DNA from: an uncultured Alteromonadaceae bacterium
GTDB lineage: Bacteria; Pseudomonadota; Gammaproteobacteria; Enterobacterales; Alteromonadaceae
Reading direction: 5' to 3'
DNA: 64,000 nucleotides
Assembly (NCBI GenBank): GCA_947494925.1
Contig: CANLWS010000011.1
Coordinates: 186,001 to 250,000, forward strand
The notes under the pieces were generated by a model. The model was not told the DNA's origin. It made no database searches and saw only the letters and a program-made list of their open reading frames with translations. Numbering within the stretch: the stretch's first letter is position 1; each line of letters opens with the position of its first letter. Shown in pieces: positions 26,736-35,562 of the stretch. Made by a program: the position numbers and the translations under genes.

Positions 26736-29700
26736 CACTGTTAACGAGCCGTTTGCATAGCCCGGAGCAGTAGCGGTTATGACTTCACTTCCGGTACCCT
26801 CTAACGCATGTATAAAGAAGGATGGAATACCAATACCGCCAGCATTCACCTGAACTTGAACACTGGCTGTGCCCGCATCGGTTGAGTTATTTGCCAACAG
26901 AAGTCTGCTAGGATCACTGCTGGTAAGAGTGACTTGCAGATTGCCAGCTGGCGCTGCCTGCCCAACAGTACCAGCCCTAGCAGTTTGAAGATCGCGACCA
27001 ACGGTAATCGCAGACCCCAAGTTGATTGGTGGTGCAGTCGAAACATCTACAGTTAGTTGTGAGTCTGGAATCCCATTTGAGCTGGCTGTTATTGTAGTTG
27101 AGCCTATCGCAATGCCGGTGACATCCAAAGGCGAGGACAGTTGTCCTTGCGGGATGACGACTGATGCAGGCACTGTAGCTATTCCTGTGTCTGCGCTCAC
27201 CAGCGTCAGTGTTAGGCCGCCTGTAGGGGCAGGTGCACTCAAATTGACTGTAACAGGGACAGTACTGTTCTCAGGCAATGACAGTGGATTTGGATTAAAG
27301 CTAACGGTTAATGTGACGTCAATATCGCGAGTATCCGGTGCAAAGAGATCACTAGTTGCCGTTATAGTCGCTGTACCTATCTGATCACCAGTGACTTGCG
27401 GATTTGCCGCGGGTACCTGTAATCCTTCAGGAATAAACACACTGGGTGTAACGCTGACTATAGAAGGTGCACTGCTGGCCAGATTGACTGTTAAGCCACC
27501 AGCAGGGGCTGGGGTTGATATGCTCACAGCAATCGAAACTGTCTGATCAGGGGCAATATCACCGGGATCACCAAGCGTTATTAACGCCGACGTCACCAAG
27601 ATATTAGCCGTATCATCTGCGTATCCTGTGGCTGACGCGGTAATTACTGAAGTCCCTTCCGCCACACCATTAATATCAAAGGTGCCATTGGTAACTGCTT
27701 CAGGAATAAAGATGCTGGCAGGATTTACCGTTGCAATACCAGTCTGGCTGCTGGTCAAATTGACCGTTACGCCACCAGCTGGAGCAGGTAAACCAAGGGT
27801 GACAGTACCGCTGATGGTTCTTGCAACACCTACTCTTGGACTATCTAAGGCGACGGTAAGGGTTTGCAATGCAGCGGTTGCCGTAAGATCGACAGTGTCT
27901 GGTGCACTATCAACATTGCCGTCGTTGACAATCAATTGCAAAGTGTAACTTCCTTCCAGATCCGGAGTAAGATCAGGAGTTGGGGAAGTGGTGCTGCTCA
28001 GAGCTGCGGTGCTGCCAGCCGGTGCAGAGGTGATTAACCAGGCATAAGTCAATGGATTGCCATCAGGGTCGCTGCTGGCAGTACCGTCAAAGGTTGCTGC
28101 CTGGCCAACAGACACACTTTGATCCGTCCCTGCATCTGCAACAGGTGGGCGGTTCACAGTGATTAACGTTACTGTATCTGCGAAGCTGTCTATGGTGCCG
28201 TCATTCACAATTAACTGAACAACATAAGTGCCCGGTAAATCGATATTGATATCGGTTGACACTGCAGTTGGTGCGCTAAGCGCTGCAGCAGACCCTGCCG
28301 GCGCAGATATTAGCGACCAGCTATAGGTAATTGGATCAGAATCCGCATCGCTTGATGCACTGCCATCCAAGGTCGCAGTGCTACCAACATCTGGTGTCTG
28401 ATCAGGACCGGCATCAGCAACAGGGCGGGTATTGGTCGTACTGACTACTATGGTATCCGGTGCACTGTCTACCGTGCCATCATTAACAATCAACTGTGCT
28501 GTGTATGAACCAGCCTGGTCTACGTCAAAGGTTGGATCCACAACATTAGGATCGCTCAGCGCGGCGACGCTGCCAGCAGGTCTGTCGGTAAGCGACCAGA
28601 CATATGTCAGTGGGTTACCGTCGACATCAGAAGAAGCGGACCCATCCAGTGTGACGGTATCATTAAGCGCTACTGCCTGATCTGGCCCGGCGTCTGAAAC
28701 TGGTGCACTGTTTTGTGTGTTGACTGATACAGTATCAGGCGCGCTGTCCACTGTTCCGTCGTTGACTGTCAGCTGCGCAACATAATTACCCGGCAAATCA
28801 ACGGTGAACTGCGGCATGACTGCAGTATTGTCATTTAATGAGGCGCTGCTGCCAGCCGGCTGGCTTGTTAAGGCCCAAACATAGGTGAGTGGATTACCAT
28901 CTACGTCGGATGAAGCAGAGCCGTCCAGGGTCACAATATCATTCACAAACGGTGTCTGATCAGGTCCGGCATCCGCTACCGGTGGCGTATTGCTGGTGCT
29001 GATCACTGTGCTGTCTGGCGCACTATCAAGCGTACCATCGTTAACAATCAACTGAACCTGATAAGTGCCCGCAACATCGATTAATAAGGTCGGCATACTT
29101 GCGGTTGGGTCAGATAGAGAACTTGTGCTGCCCGCAGGTTGCGATGAAATGCTCCAGGCATAAGATAGTGGGTCACCGTCAACGTCTGTTGAAGCGGTTC
29201 CATCCAGGGTGACTGTTTGTCCGACTAAGGCTGATTGATCGGCACCGGCATCGGCCACAGGGGCTGAATTGGCAGTGATTAGCATGACGGTGTCTGCAGC
29301 ACTATCCGTCTGTCCATCATTCACCACTAGTTCAAGTTCGTAAGTTCCTGCCTCATCAATGTCCAGGGTAGGACTGACTGCAGTTGAATCCGATAACGAA
29401 GCTGAGCTACCGGCAGGGCTATTAATCAGCGACCAGGCAAAGCTCAGTGGGTCGCCATTTGCATCACTGGAGCCCGAGCCATCAAGGGTTGCAGTATCTC
29501 CAACAAAAGGTGTCTGATCCGGCCCAGCATCAGCTACAGGTGCCGTATTATCAGTGCTGATAGTCACTGTATCTGCAGCACTATCGGTAATGCCATCATT
29601 GACAACGAGCTGGAAGGTATAATCACCAGTGACGTCTAACACAAATGTTGGCATCACAGCACTGTTGTCTGACAGACTTGCAGTTGATCCTGCTGGTTGG

Positions 29701-30926
29701 GAAACGATTGACCAATCGAAGGTTAAAGGATCGCCATCGATATCACTGCTTGCGCTGCCATCCAGGGTCACTGTGTCGCTGATCTGTGCGGATGCATCAG
29801 GACCTGCATCGGCAACAGGTGCCGTGTTGTCGGTACTGATAGTGACTGTATCGGCGAGACTGTCTACTGAGCCATCGTTGACGATCAGCTGTGCGACATA
29901 AGTGCCCGCAACATCAACATCAAATGTTGGATTGATCGCGCTGTTATCGGAAAGGGAAGCTGTGCTTCCGGCCGGCACATTCAGTAAGCTCCAGGCGTAG
30001 GTTAAAGGATCGCCATTTACGTCACTGGAACCGCTGCCGTCAAGAGTAACGGTATCGTTCACTCTGGCAGACTGGTCGGGACCTGCATCAGCCACCGGCA
30101 CACTATTATCTGTGGTCACCATTACCGTATCAGCTGCGCTATCTGCGACGCCATCATTAACGATAAGTTGCAAGCTATAGTCACCGCTAACGTCAATGGA
30201 GAAACTAGGCATGATTGCACTGTTGTCATCCAGTGTTGCTGAGCTGCCAGCTGGCATGGAAACAAAAGACCACGCGAAGGTTAGCGCATCGTTATTGGCG
30301 TCACTTGAACCGCTGCCATCCAGAGTAATAGAGTCAAACACTTCGCCTGATTGGTCAGGGCCAGCATCAGCAATGGGTGGTGTATTGGCGGTCGTTATCA
30401 GAACAGTGTCTGCGACACTGTCTATTGTGCCGTCGTTTACTGTGAGTTCAGCTGTATAATCGCCGGTAAGATCCATGGAAAATGTAGGCATGACGGCCGC
30501 TGGGTCATCCAGAGTCGCTGAGCTTCCCGCCGGAACTGAAGTCAGTGACCAACTATAGGTCAAGGGATCCCCATCAGCATCTGAGCTTCCGCTACCATCT
30601 AACGTAACCAGACTGCCAACAGGTTGGTTCTGATCGGGTCCTGCATCTGCCACCGGTGTTTGGTTTGCCGCCGGGCTGACGCAGCGAGGGAGGGTACATT
30701 GACGTTGACACAGGCGACCGTCACGGACCGATACGAAACCATTGTTGTCAACATCTCTGGGGTCATCCGGGCCAGTTGCGGCTTCCCCTCTGTCTGCAAA
30801 AATCAGATTAATATCAACCAGATCGATATCACCATCATCATCCACATCACATTTGACTGCCAATGCATTGGTTGAGAACAGGGATAGGGCCAGCCAAGTG
30901 GCGGCCCACAGTAATTTGGATTTCAT
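24474..30926 (-). CDS. 2150-residue secreted protein: dockerin-like N-terminus, PKD array, Ig-like repeats
   Basis: A signal peptide (cleavage after A-L-A, about residue 23) leads into two calcium-loop motifs of the dockerin type. Residues 27-38 (D-V-D-D-D-G-D-I-D-L-V-D) and 58-69 (D-V-D-N-N-G-F-V-S-V-R-D) are bracketed by cysteines at 26, 73, 77 and 82. Ten PKD-type repeats of about 92 residues follow (about 88-1010), each opening with P-V-A-D-A-G-P-D-Q or a variant. Then come Ig-like (Big-type) repeats. From about 1400 to the end there are four copies of a 212-residue module, the last partial. There is no C-terminal anchor. The ATG lies one base past the stop of the PEP-CTERM gene, with AAGGAG inside that gene's end, so translation is coupled. 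Probable role: extracellular adhesin or matrix protein. Confidence 0.88.
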   Translation of the reverse strand: MKSKLLWAATWLALSLFSTNALAVKCDVDDDGDIDLVDINLIFADRGEAATGPDDPRDVDNNGFVSVRDGRLCQRQCTLPRCVSPAANQTPVADAGPDQNQPVGSLVTLDGSGSSDADGDPLTYSWSLTSVPAGSSATLDDPAAVMPTFSMDLTGDYTAELTVNDGTIDSVADTVLITTANTPPIADAGPDQSGEVFDSITLDGSGSSDANNDALTFAWSFVSMPAGSSATLDDNSAIMPSFSIDVSGDYSLQLIVNDGVADSAADTVMVTTDNSVPVADAGPDQSARVNDTVTLDGSGSSDVNGDPLTYAWSLLNVPAGSTASLSDNSAINPTFDVDVAGTYVAQLIVNDGSVDSLADTVTISTDNTAPVADAGPDASAQISDTVTLDGSASSDIDGDPLTFDWSIVSQPAGSTASLSDNSAVMPTFVLDVTGDYTFQLVVNDGITDSAADTVTISTDNTAPVADAGPDQTPFVGDTATLDGSGSSDANGDPLSFAWSLINSPAGSSASLSDSTAVSPTLDIDEAGTYELELVVNDGQTDSAADTVMLITANSAPVADAGADQSALVGQTVTLDGTASTDVDGDPLSYAWSISSQPAGSTSSLSDPTASMPTLLIDVAGTYQVQLIVNDGTLDSAPDSTVISTSNTPPVADAGPDQTPFVNDIVTLDGSASSDVDGNPLTYVWALTSQPAGSSASLNDNTAVMPQFTVDLPGNYVAQLTVNDGTVDSAPDTVSVNTQNSAPVSDAGPDQAVALNDTVTLDGSASSDVDGNPLTYVWSLTDRPAGSVAALSDPNVVDPTFDVDQAGSYTAQLIVNDGTVDSAPDTIVVSTTNTRPVADAGPDQTPDVGSTATLDGSASSDADSDPITYSWSLISAPAGSAAALSAPTAVSTDINIDLPGTYVVQLIVNDGTIDSFADTVTLITVNRPPVADAGTDQSVSVGQAATFDGTASSDPDGNPLTYAWLITSAPAGSTAALSSTTSPTPDLTPDLEGSYTLQLIVNDGNVDSAPDTVDLTATAALQTLTVALDSPRVGVARTISGTVTLGLPAPAGGVTVNLTSSQTGIATVNPASIFIPEAVTNGTFDINGVAEGTSVITASATGYADDTANILVTSALITLGDPGDIAPDQTVSIAVSISTPAPAGGLTVNLASSAPSIVSVTPSVFIPEGLQVPAANPQVTGDQIGTATITATSDLFAPDTRDIDVTLTVSFNPNPLSLPENSTVPVTVNLSAPAPTGGLTLTLVSADTGIATVPASVVIPQGQLSSPLDVTGIAIGSTTITASSNGIPDSQLTVDVSTAPPINLGSAITVGRDLQTARAGTVGQAAPAGNLQVTLTSSDPSRLLLANNSTDAGTASVQVQVNAGGIGIPSFFIHALEGTGSEVITATAPGYANGSLTVNLVPSGFIINSPGNFSTTVFANNTNIQIRPYRLNPTTLAIQQIQSVRGGLSVDVPVTSSDTAVGTVTNSPLTFTGNISALNGSFDPLTAGTTTIAVAQPSGFSTPNNFQSIEATVTAPNINIANVTVGEDLQATVNISLQSAPPVPTDVTITVANAANAIISNSATTVGTNTVTFTGVTGTFVGSLIVQGIAVGDTTLSASANGYSNGSSNVTVTPSGFIINSPGNFSTTTFANNTNIQLRPYRLNPTTLAIQQIQNLRAGVNVDLTVSSSDTNTGVITVAPVNMAENTSAVSTQFDPINAGSTQLTIVTPTGFDTPNNFQSIDVTVTAPNINMNNVNVGEHLQTAISVSLQSTPPGPVDVTITTDDPTVAIMSDNATTVGTNSITFSGVTGTFVGTITVQGLSQGVATLTATAAGYNTDTSTVTVTPSGFIINSPGSFSTTSFSNNTNVQIRPYRLNPTTLAIQQIQAVRAGLSVDVPVTSSDTNVGVITTSPVNFAANVSAVNTSFDPVAAGTSTIAVTQPAGFATPSAFQSITATVNAPNVNIGNVTVGKDLQVAVNISLQAAPPSPVDVIISSTAPGIAIISDNATSVGANQITISGVTNTFVATVYVQGLATGGTSVVASAAGYNDGNSTVTVTPAGFIVNSPSNFSVGAGDANRNIQIRPYRLNPTTLNIVQIQAVRGGLSVDVEVTSSAPAVGVITTSPLTFPGNNSLQNTQFDPIAAGTSQITVVPPSGFSTPSNFQSITATVTP
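27890..30665 (-). repeat. ten PKD-domain repeats of about 276 bp
   Basis: Ten tandem coding units begin with P-V-A-D-A-G-P-D-Q or close variants (one reads V-S-D-A-G, others A-G-A-D-Q and A-G-T-D-Q). Each contains D-G-S-x-S-S-D-x-D/N-G-D-P-L-T-Y-x-W and ends with L-x-V-N-D-G-x-x-D-S. These are extended beta-sandwich modules common in bacterial surface and polysaccharide-binding proteins. Confidence 0.88.
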
Positions 30927-30927
30927 G

Positions 30928-31563
30928 TTAAGCGCTCCTTGCTTGTTGTCTGGATAAAGTAATAACGCAGATTAAGCTGCAGATAAGGCCAAATAAATTA
31001 GGCTCTGGTACAGGTGTAGTGGATTGCGTGATATTGACTAACAATGGATTTTGCGGAAGGGTAAAGGTAACAGGATCCGCCAATTCACCAAAAATACCAC
31101 CGAAGAAAGGGTCAAAACTGATGTTAAAACCAGCTACCCCCACTTGCTCTGCCGAGAATTGAATTGAGGCCAGGACAAAATCTATCCTGTTCACCGGGTC
31201 TCGTTGTAAATCATCAAGTTCAGCGTCAAACAAAAAAGAAAGTTCAGCGATATTTATTGAACTGCCACCGGCAATCACACCTTGAACGGAATCAACGTTA
31301 TTGCCCAGAAAAGGGCCAAACATCGTATTTGTATATTGCACCAGCGTATTGTCGAAGGACAGGTCCAGATCAAATGCAGAAACAAACTCGGCTCCCAAAT
31401 CTCTAATCCACACGTCGACATTTATGTTGTCACCTACTTCGACGTTGGCATTGTTAGTTTCGAGGCTTATAAAGGCAGCATTACCGGCGAAACTTGCCGT
31501 CAGTAATAGTGTGCATATAAGAAGTTTAGTTTTGGTTACGAGTGCTAGTCGGTTCATCTGCAT
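30928..31563 (-). CDS. PEP-CTERM protein with a cohesin-like domain
   Basis: The product of 211 residues (the ATG two codons later is possible) has an N-terminal signal peptide. A beta-rich body from about residue 32 to 170 resembles cohesin: V-E-V-G-D-N-I-N-V-D-V-W-I-R near the start and F-D-L-D-L-S-F-D-N-T-L-V-Q-Y as the second strand pair. The C-terminus is a PEP-CTERM sorting signal: V-P-E-P-N, a 17-residue hydrophobic segment, then S-R-Q-Q-A-R. Exosortase cuts such tails and fixes the protein to the envelope or matrix. The next gene, one base away, encodes a dockerin-like protein, which suggests a binding pair. Cohesin assignment is by pattern only. Confidence 0.8.
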   Translation of the reverse strand: MQMNRLALVTKTKLLICTLLLTASFAGNAAFISLETNNANVEVGDNINVDVWIRDLGAEFVSAFDLDLSFDNTLVQYTNTMFGPFLGNNVDSVQGVIAGGSSINIAELSFLFDAELDDLQRDPVNRIDFVLASIQFSAEQVGVAGFNISFDPFFGGIFGELADPVTFTLPQNPLLVNITQSTTPVPEPNLFGLICSLICVITLSRQQARSA

Positions 31564-31911
31564 ATCCTTGTTCCGTCATTCTAAAAAACGTTACTGTGCA
31601 TTTGCGACACAATATCTTTTTGTTGATGCGACCTTGGCAGAGAACAAAGGTATAGGGACAGGTTCGCCTGCAGGTCGCTCAGAAATTAATAGCAGGCTGG
31701 TTAAAAAAACATCTGTGAAACTTATATAGAAAATATATAAAAAATATAATTACCCTTAAGCTTTTGAAATGTATAAGGAAAATAATTTACCAAGTGAGAT
31801 TTAATTAGTTGGCAATAGAAGGGAAATTGGCAGTGTTAAACAAAAAAACAGAGGAAATAACCTTACGGAAAAGGTTATTTCAACAGCTCAAAACAAAAGA
31901 TATTGGTATTT
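31564..31911 (-). other. 348-bp gap between the surface module and dxs
   Basis: This AT-rich stretch should hold the promoter of the PEP-CTERM/giant operon and the terminator of dxs. A short open frame on the plus strand runs through it into the dxs tail, but has no ribosome-binding site and is not counted as a gene. I could not identify a convincing -10/-35 pair. Confidence 0.6.
31842..31881 (-). terminator. stem-loop downstream of dxs
   Basis: GAAATAACCTT and AAGGTTATTTC form a perfect 11-bp stem (31854-31881) with a six-base loop, about 31 bases past the dxs stop on the minus strand. A run of seven T follows a few bases later (31848-31842). The T run is displaced by five bases, so efficiency is uncertain. 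Confidence 0.65.
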
Positions 31912-33771
31912 TTACTGGATTTTGGAAATCGCAGAAAGTATTCCTGCTGCATCAAGCCCTAGCTCCTGATACATTTCCTGTTGGGTACCTTGCATAATAA
32001 ATTCATCAGGCAATCCCAATTGAAGCAATCTGATCATGCGACCCTGTGCCATCAGATATTCTCCCACAGCACTGCCCGCGCCGCCGGCAATCGCACCATC
32101 TTCGAGAGTGACCAATAAAGTGTGTTTTTTTACAAGTTCATCAATTATTTCGGTATCCAGTGGCTTAACGAAACGCATGTCAATTACGCTGGCATTGATT
32201 TGTTCAGCTGCCTCTATTGCATAGGGCAACAAAGTACCAAAGTTAAGAATAGCTATATCGCTCCCTTGCTTGATTGTTCGTGATTGGCCAATCTGCATGG
32301 ATTGCATATCTTGCTTGATTTCAGCACCACAACCGGTACCTCTTGGGTATCTTACAATTGCCGGCTTGTTGAGTTTATGACCTGTATACAACATCTGACG
32401 GCATTCATTTTCATCTGACGGCGCCATAATTACCATGTTAGGAATACAGCGAGCAAAGGGAATATCAAAAGCACCTTGATGGGTTGGGCCATCCGCGCCA
32501 ACAATTCCTGCGCGGTCAACCGCAAACAAGACTGGCAGATTTTGTAGTGCCACATCATGTATTAATTGATCGTATGCACGCTGTAGGAAGGTAGAGTATA
32601 TCGCTACAACTGCGTTTTGACCTTCTTTCGCTAACCCAGCGGCGAACGTAACAGAATGTTGCTCTGCAATGGCAACATCAAAATATTGAGAAGGATGCTC
32701 CTGGGAGAATCTGACCATCCCAGATCCTTCACGCATAGCGGGTGTTACCGCCATCAGTTTTGGATCCTGTTTTGCCATATCACATAACCAATCGCCAAAT
32801 ATCTTGGAAAATGTGGGTCCACTTGGTGCAGATTTGGGTAATGCATCATCTTTGGGGTTAAATTTGGGTACAGCGTGAAATTTGATGGGATCTTTTTCGG
32901 CGGACTCATACCCTTTGCCTTTGCGAGTGACCACATGCAATATTTGCGGACCTTTGATGTTACGCATATTGCGCAGGGTATCCACTACGCCATTCACATC
33001 ATGACCATCTATTGGGCCGATATAATTGAATCCCAGTTCTTCAAATATGGTTCCGGGGACGACCATCCCTTTAATATGTTCCTCGGCGCGACTAGCAAAC
33101 TCCTTTATTGGGGGAACGTTGCTGAGTAATTTTTTGCCGCCATCACGAATAGAATTGAAAAAACTGCCGGTTAATAATCTGGCCAGGTGACTATTTAACG
33201 CCCCAACGTTTTCAGAAATTGACATTTCGTTGTCATTCAGCACGACAACCATGTCTTCGTCCATATCCCCACCATGATTGAGTGCCTCAAACGCCATTCC
33301 TGCGGTCATTGCACCATCACCGATGACTGCGACTACTTTTCGACCTGCCCCTTCCTTGTGCGCCGCGACAGCCATGCCGAGTGCCGCACTGATAGAAGTG
33401 GATGAATGGCCTACGGCAAAAGTGTCATAGTCGCTTTCAGCGGGCCAAGGGAAGGGGTGGAGGCCATTTTTTTGTCGGATGGTTGGCATACGGTCACGAC
33501 GACCCGTTAGTATTTTGTGAGGGTAAGCCTGGTGACCAACATCCCAGATAACACGATCATAAGGCGTGTTGTAGACGTAGTGTAAGGCGACAGTCAATTC
33601 AACTGTGCCTAACCCAGATGCAAAATGCCCACTACTTTGACTCACAGAAGCAAGCAGGTATTGACGCAACTCATCTGCACATTGTCTGAGTTTGTCCTGT
33701 GGCAATTCTCTTAACCCTTCAGGGGTGTTTGCCAGTGCCAATACGGGGTAATTTGCTAAATCCAGAGTCAT
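31912..33771 (-). CDS. dxs: 1-deoxy-D-xylulose-5-phosphate synthase
   Basis: Dxs joins pyruvate and glyceraldehyde-3-phosphate in the first step of the MEP isoprenoid pathway. It is a thiamine-diphosphate enzyme. The product of 619 residues is the E. coli length (620). The TPP motif G-D-G-A-M-T-A-G-M lies near residue 152, with the N-D-N-E-M-S-I-S segment after it. The transketolase-type second domain holds [15 protein letters not shown]. It is the third gene of xseB-ispA-dxs, 35 bases after ispA, so precursor synthesis and prenyl-chain elongation are co-expressed. Confidence 0.98.
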   Translation of the reverse strand: MTLDLANYPVLALANTPEGLRELPQDKLRQCADELRQYLLASVSQSSGHFASGLGTVELTVALHYVYNTPYDRVIWDVGHQAYPHKILTGRRDRMPTIRQKNGLHPFPWPAESDYDTFAVGHSSTSISAALGMAVAAHKEGAGRKVVAVIGDGAMTAGMAFEALNHGGDMDEDMVVVLNDNEMSISENVGALNSHLARLLTGSFFNSIRDGGKKLLSNVPPIKEFASRAEEHIKGMVVPGTIFEELGFNYIGPIDGHDVNGVVDTLRNMRNIKGPQILHVVTRKGKGYESAEKDPIKFHAVPKFNPKDDALPKSAPSGPTFSKIFGDWLCDMAKQDPKLMAVTPAMREGSGMVRFSQEHPSQYFDVAIAEQHSVTFAAGLAKEGQNAVVAIYSTFLQRAYDQLIHDVALQNLPVLFAVDRAGIVGADGPTHQGAFDIPFARCIPNMVIMAPSDENECRQMLYTGHKLNKPAIVRYPRGTGCGAEIKQDMQSMQIGQSRTIKQGSDIAILNFGTLLPYAIEAAEQINASVIDMRFVKPLDTEIIDELVKKHTLLVTLEDGAIAGGAGSAVGEYLMAQGRMIRLLQLGLPDEFIMQGTQQEMYQELGLDAAGILSAISKIQ

Positions 33772-33806
33772 GTGTTGCCTAATTCTTAAGTTATTGCTGG
33801 TGTTGC

Positions 33807-34697
33807 TTAATGGTTTCGTCTTACATTGAAGTCAGCGAATGACTCCAGAACCTGCGTATTGTAGGGCAAAGCGCTCAAAGCTTGAAGCGCTTGTTTGTGT
33901 AGTTCGTCAAGAAATGCTTTTGCACCCTCCAGTCCCAGCAGTGCAGGATAGGTGCTTTTTTGTAATTCCATGTCCGATCCCTGAGGCTTCCCCAGGGTGT
34001 CAGAATCCCCAATTACATCCAGAATATCGTCCTGGACCTGAAATGCCAGACCAATTCGAAGAGCAAATATTGACAAGGCTTCGCGATGTTCAAGGGGCAG
34101 GTTTTCTGCCAGGCAGCAGGCCATATCAACTGAAGCTTTGATCAGTGCACCAGTCTTCTTACTGTGTAGTAATTGTAACTCAGATTGTGTTATCTGTTTG
34201 CCAGTGGCGGACAAATCCATTGCTTGCCCGCCGCACATACCCGAGTATCCTGATGCTTGCGCCAGAATTTTCACCAACTCAATATGTTTGTATTCAGCCC
34301 CAGAAGACAAGGTGCTTTGAGCAAGAATATCAAATGCCATAGTCTGCAACGCATCACCCGCTAAAATTGCCGTCGCCTCGTCAAAAGCAATATGGCAGGT
34401 GGGTTTTCCACGTCTCAGTTCATCATCATCCATGGCCGGCAAATCATCGTGCACCAAGGAGTAAGAATGAATACATTCTATCGCTTGAGCGGGCGCATCC
34501 AGATCGGTTTCAGGAACACCTAACAATTCACCTGTCGCATAAACCAAAAAGGGGCGCATGCGCTTCCCACCGTTCAGCAGTGCGTAATTCATCGCTTCTT
34601 TTAAGCCCTGAGAGTGGTTGTCCAATTTTTCAAATTGGCTGTTGAGCAGAAGATTAACCCTGTCCTGCCAGTAATTTTGCCGGTTTTGAAAGCTCAT
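33807..34697 (-). CDS. ispA: (2E,6E)-farnesyl diphosphate synthase
   Basis: IspA condenses IPP with DMAPP and geranyl-PP to farnesyl-PP. The product of 296 residues has the first aspartate-rich motif from D84 (D-D-L-P-A-M-D) with R-R-G-K-P-T after it, and the second at residues 223-227 (D-D-I-L-D). G-G-K-R-M-R-P near 43 binds IPP. Length is typical (299 in E. coli). The ATG overlaps the xseB stop (ATGA), and dxs follows. Confidence 0.97.
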   Translation of the reverse strand: MSFQNRQNYWQDRVNLLLNSQFEKLDNHSQGLKEAMNYALLNGGKRMRPFLVYATGELLGVPETDLDAPAQAIECIHSYSLVHDDLPAMDDDELRRGKPTCHIAFDEATAILAGDALQTMAFDILAQSTLSSGAEYKHIELVKILAQASGYSGMCGGQAMDLSATGKQITQSELQLLHSKKTGALIKASVDMACCLAENLPLEHREALSIFALRIGLAFQVQDDILDVIGDSDTLGKPQGSDMELQKSTYPALLGLEGAKAFLDELHKQALQALSALPYNTQVLESFADFNVRRNH

Positions 34698-34945
34698 TGT
34701 TGAGGATCGTCTTCCTCATGAAAATCGCCTAGCTGCTGTTGTCCATTCTGGCTCATCAAAATCTGAACCTTCTGTTCAGCTTGTTCCAGTGTCTGCTGAC
34801 TTTGCCTGGCAAGGAGGATGCCGCGCTCAAATTTCTGCAAGGCTTGCTCCAGCGGTAATTCTCCTTGTTCCATCTGCTTTACGATGGACTCTAATTCCTG
34901 CATTGATTGTTCAAATGATAATGGCGTGGCTTCTTTGCTGCTCAT
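34694..34945 (-). CDS. xseB: exodeoxyribonuclease VII small subunit
   Basis: XseB is the small subunit of exonuclease VII, which degrades single-stranded DNA. The ATG at 34945 gives 83 residues, the family length. The core is [13 protein letters not shown] followed by [11 protein letters not shown], a two-helix coiled coil, with an acidic tail. The frame stays open 62 codons further upstream, but that part shows no similarity and crosses the promoter. It is the first gene of the xseB-ispA-dxs operon. The large subunit gene is not in the window. Confidence 0.95.
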   Translation of the reverse strand: MSSKEATPLSFEQSMQELESIVKQMEQGELPLEQALQKFERGILLARQSQQTLEQAEQKVQILMSQNGQQQLGDFHEEDDPQQ

Positions 34946-35015
34946 TGTCTCTCTCTGGCGCGATTTCTGGGATGACGGTAATACGTATCGATCAGGATAG
35001 GTATAGGCTGAGCGC

Positions 35016-35044
35016 ACATTACATGAGGCGATAAATGTGGTCAA
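35016..35044 (-). promoter_or_regulatory. candidate sigma-70 promoter of xseB-ispA-dxs
   Basis: On the minus strand, TTGACC (35044-35039) is separated by 17 bases from TAATGT (35021-35016), about 70 bases before the xseB ATG. Spacing is optimal and the -35 is strong. Confidence 0.55.
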
Positions 35045-35409
35045 ACACTTTTCTGTGTGACAAAAATGTCTGATGTGGCAACCAAAATTGTGGATATCCA
35101 CAAATATAAAACAATAACAATAGATGATCACTCAGCGCAGCCTCAGTGCCACGAGTTAGCGGCGCACGAATGCAGGAATACTGGTGGTCTTTCAAACATC
35201 GTGCAACAAAGAAATCGTGTTTCTGACGCGCGTCTACGATGGGTTTAAATGGCTTTTGCGCTGTGTTAGCTATTTTTGATTTAATTAGCGCCAGGCACTG
35301 GCACTAGATCTGCAAATAGTTGCCTTGCCTAAAAACCTTTCAATTCCCACTGAGCTGATCATATATTATTACTGTTTGGTATAGTATCCAAAGCAGAGTA
35401 AAACAAATC

Positions 35410-35436
35410 TATAGAAATAAGCCATACTGTCGATAA
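35410..35436 (+). promoter_or_regulatory. candidate FliA (sigma-28) promoter of pomAB
   Basis: GTCGATAA (35429-35436) matches seven of eight bases of the sigma-28 -10 element GCCGATAA. TATA lies 15 bases upstream (35410-35413) against the expected TAAA. It is about 125 bases before the pomA GTG. fliA itself lies at the end of the window. Confidence 0.45.
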
Positions 35437-35562
35437 AATGGTGAACTAACTCAGGCAGTTATGCGACTGAAATCATTCAGTTGGGTAAAGGGTCTTTAGA
35501 ATTACTGGTGAGTCTGATTTGGTTTCGGACACCAAATCAAGAACATTAATTGGGAGAGCAAG

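Larger units (their letters stand above)
34946..35562. other. 617-bp gap between xseB and pomA
   Basis: The gap holds divergent regulatory sequence. Near the xseB end is a sigma-70-like promoter for xseB-ispA-dxs. In the half near pomA there is a FliA-like element and, further up, a weaker -24/-12-like element. An open frame of 63 codons on the plus strand (35057-35248) has no ribosome-binding site or recognised similarity, so I do not call it a gene. Confidence 0.6.

Noticed and set aside
24474-30926. Large plus-strand frames opposite the giant gene (for example 25546-26616)
   Set aside because: They are complements of a low-complexity, repeat-rich coding sequence and have no ribosome sites or domain signal.
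31809-31997. 62-codon open frame on the plus strand between the PEP-CTERM gene and dxs
   Set aside because: It starts at TTG, has no ribosome-binding site, runs across the dxs stem-loop and ends inside the dxs gene on the other strand.
34946-35131. N-terminal extension of xseB
   Set aside because: It would add 62 residues with no similarity to XseB and would run through the sigma-70-like promoter.
35057-35248. 63-codon open frame in the xseB-pomA gap
   Set aside because: GTG start with no ribosome-binding site, no recognisable similarity, and it sits close to the xseB promoter. A real small protein cannot be excluded without comparative data.
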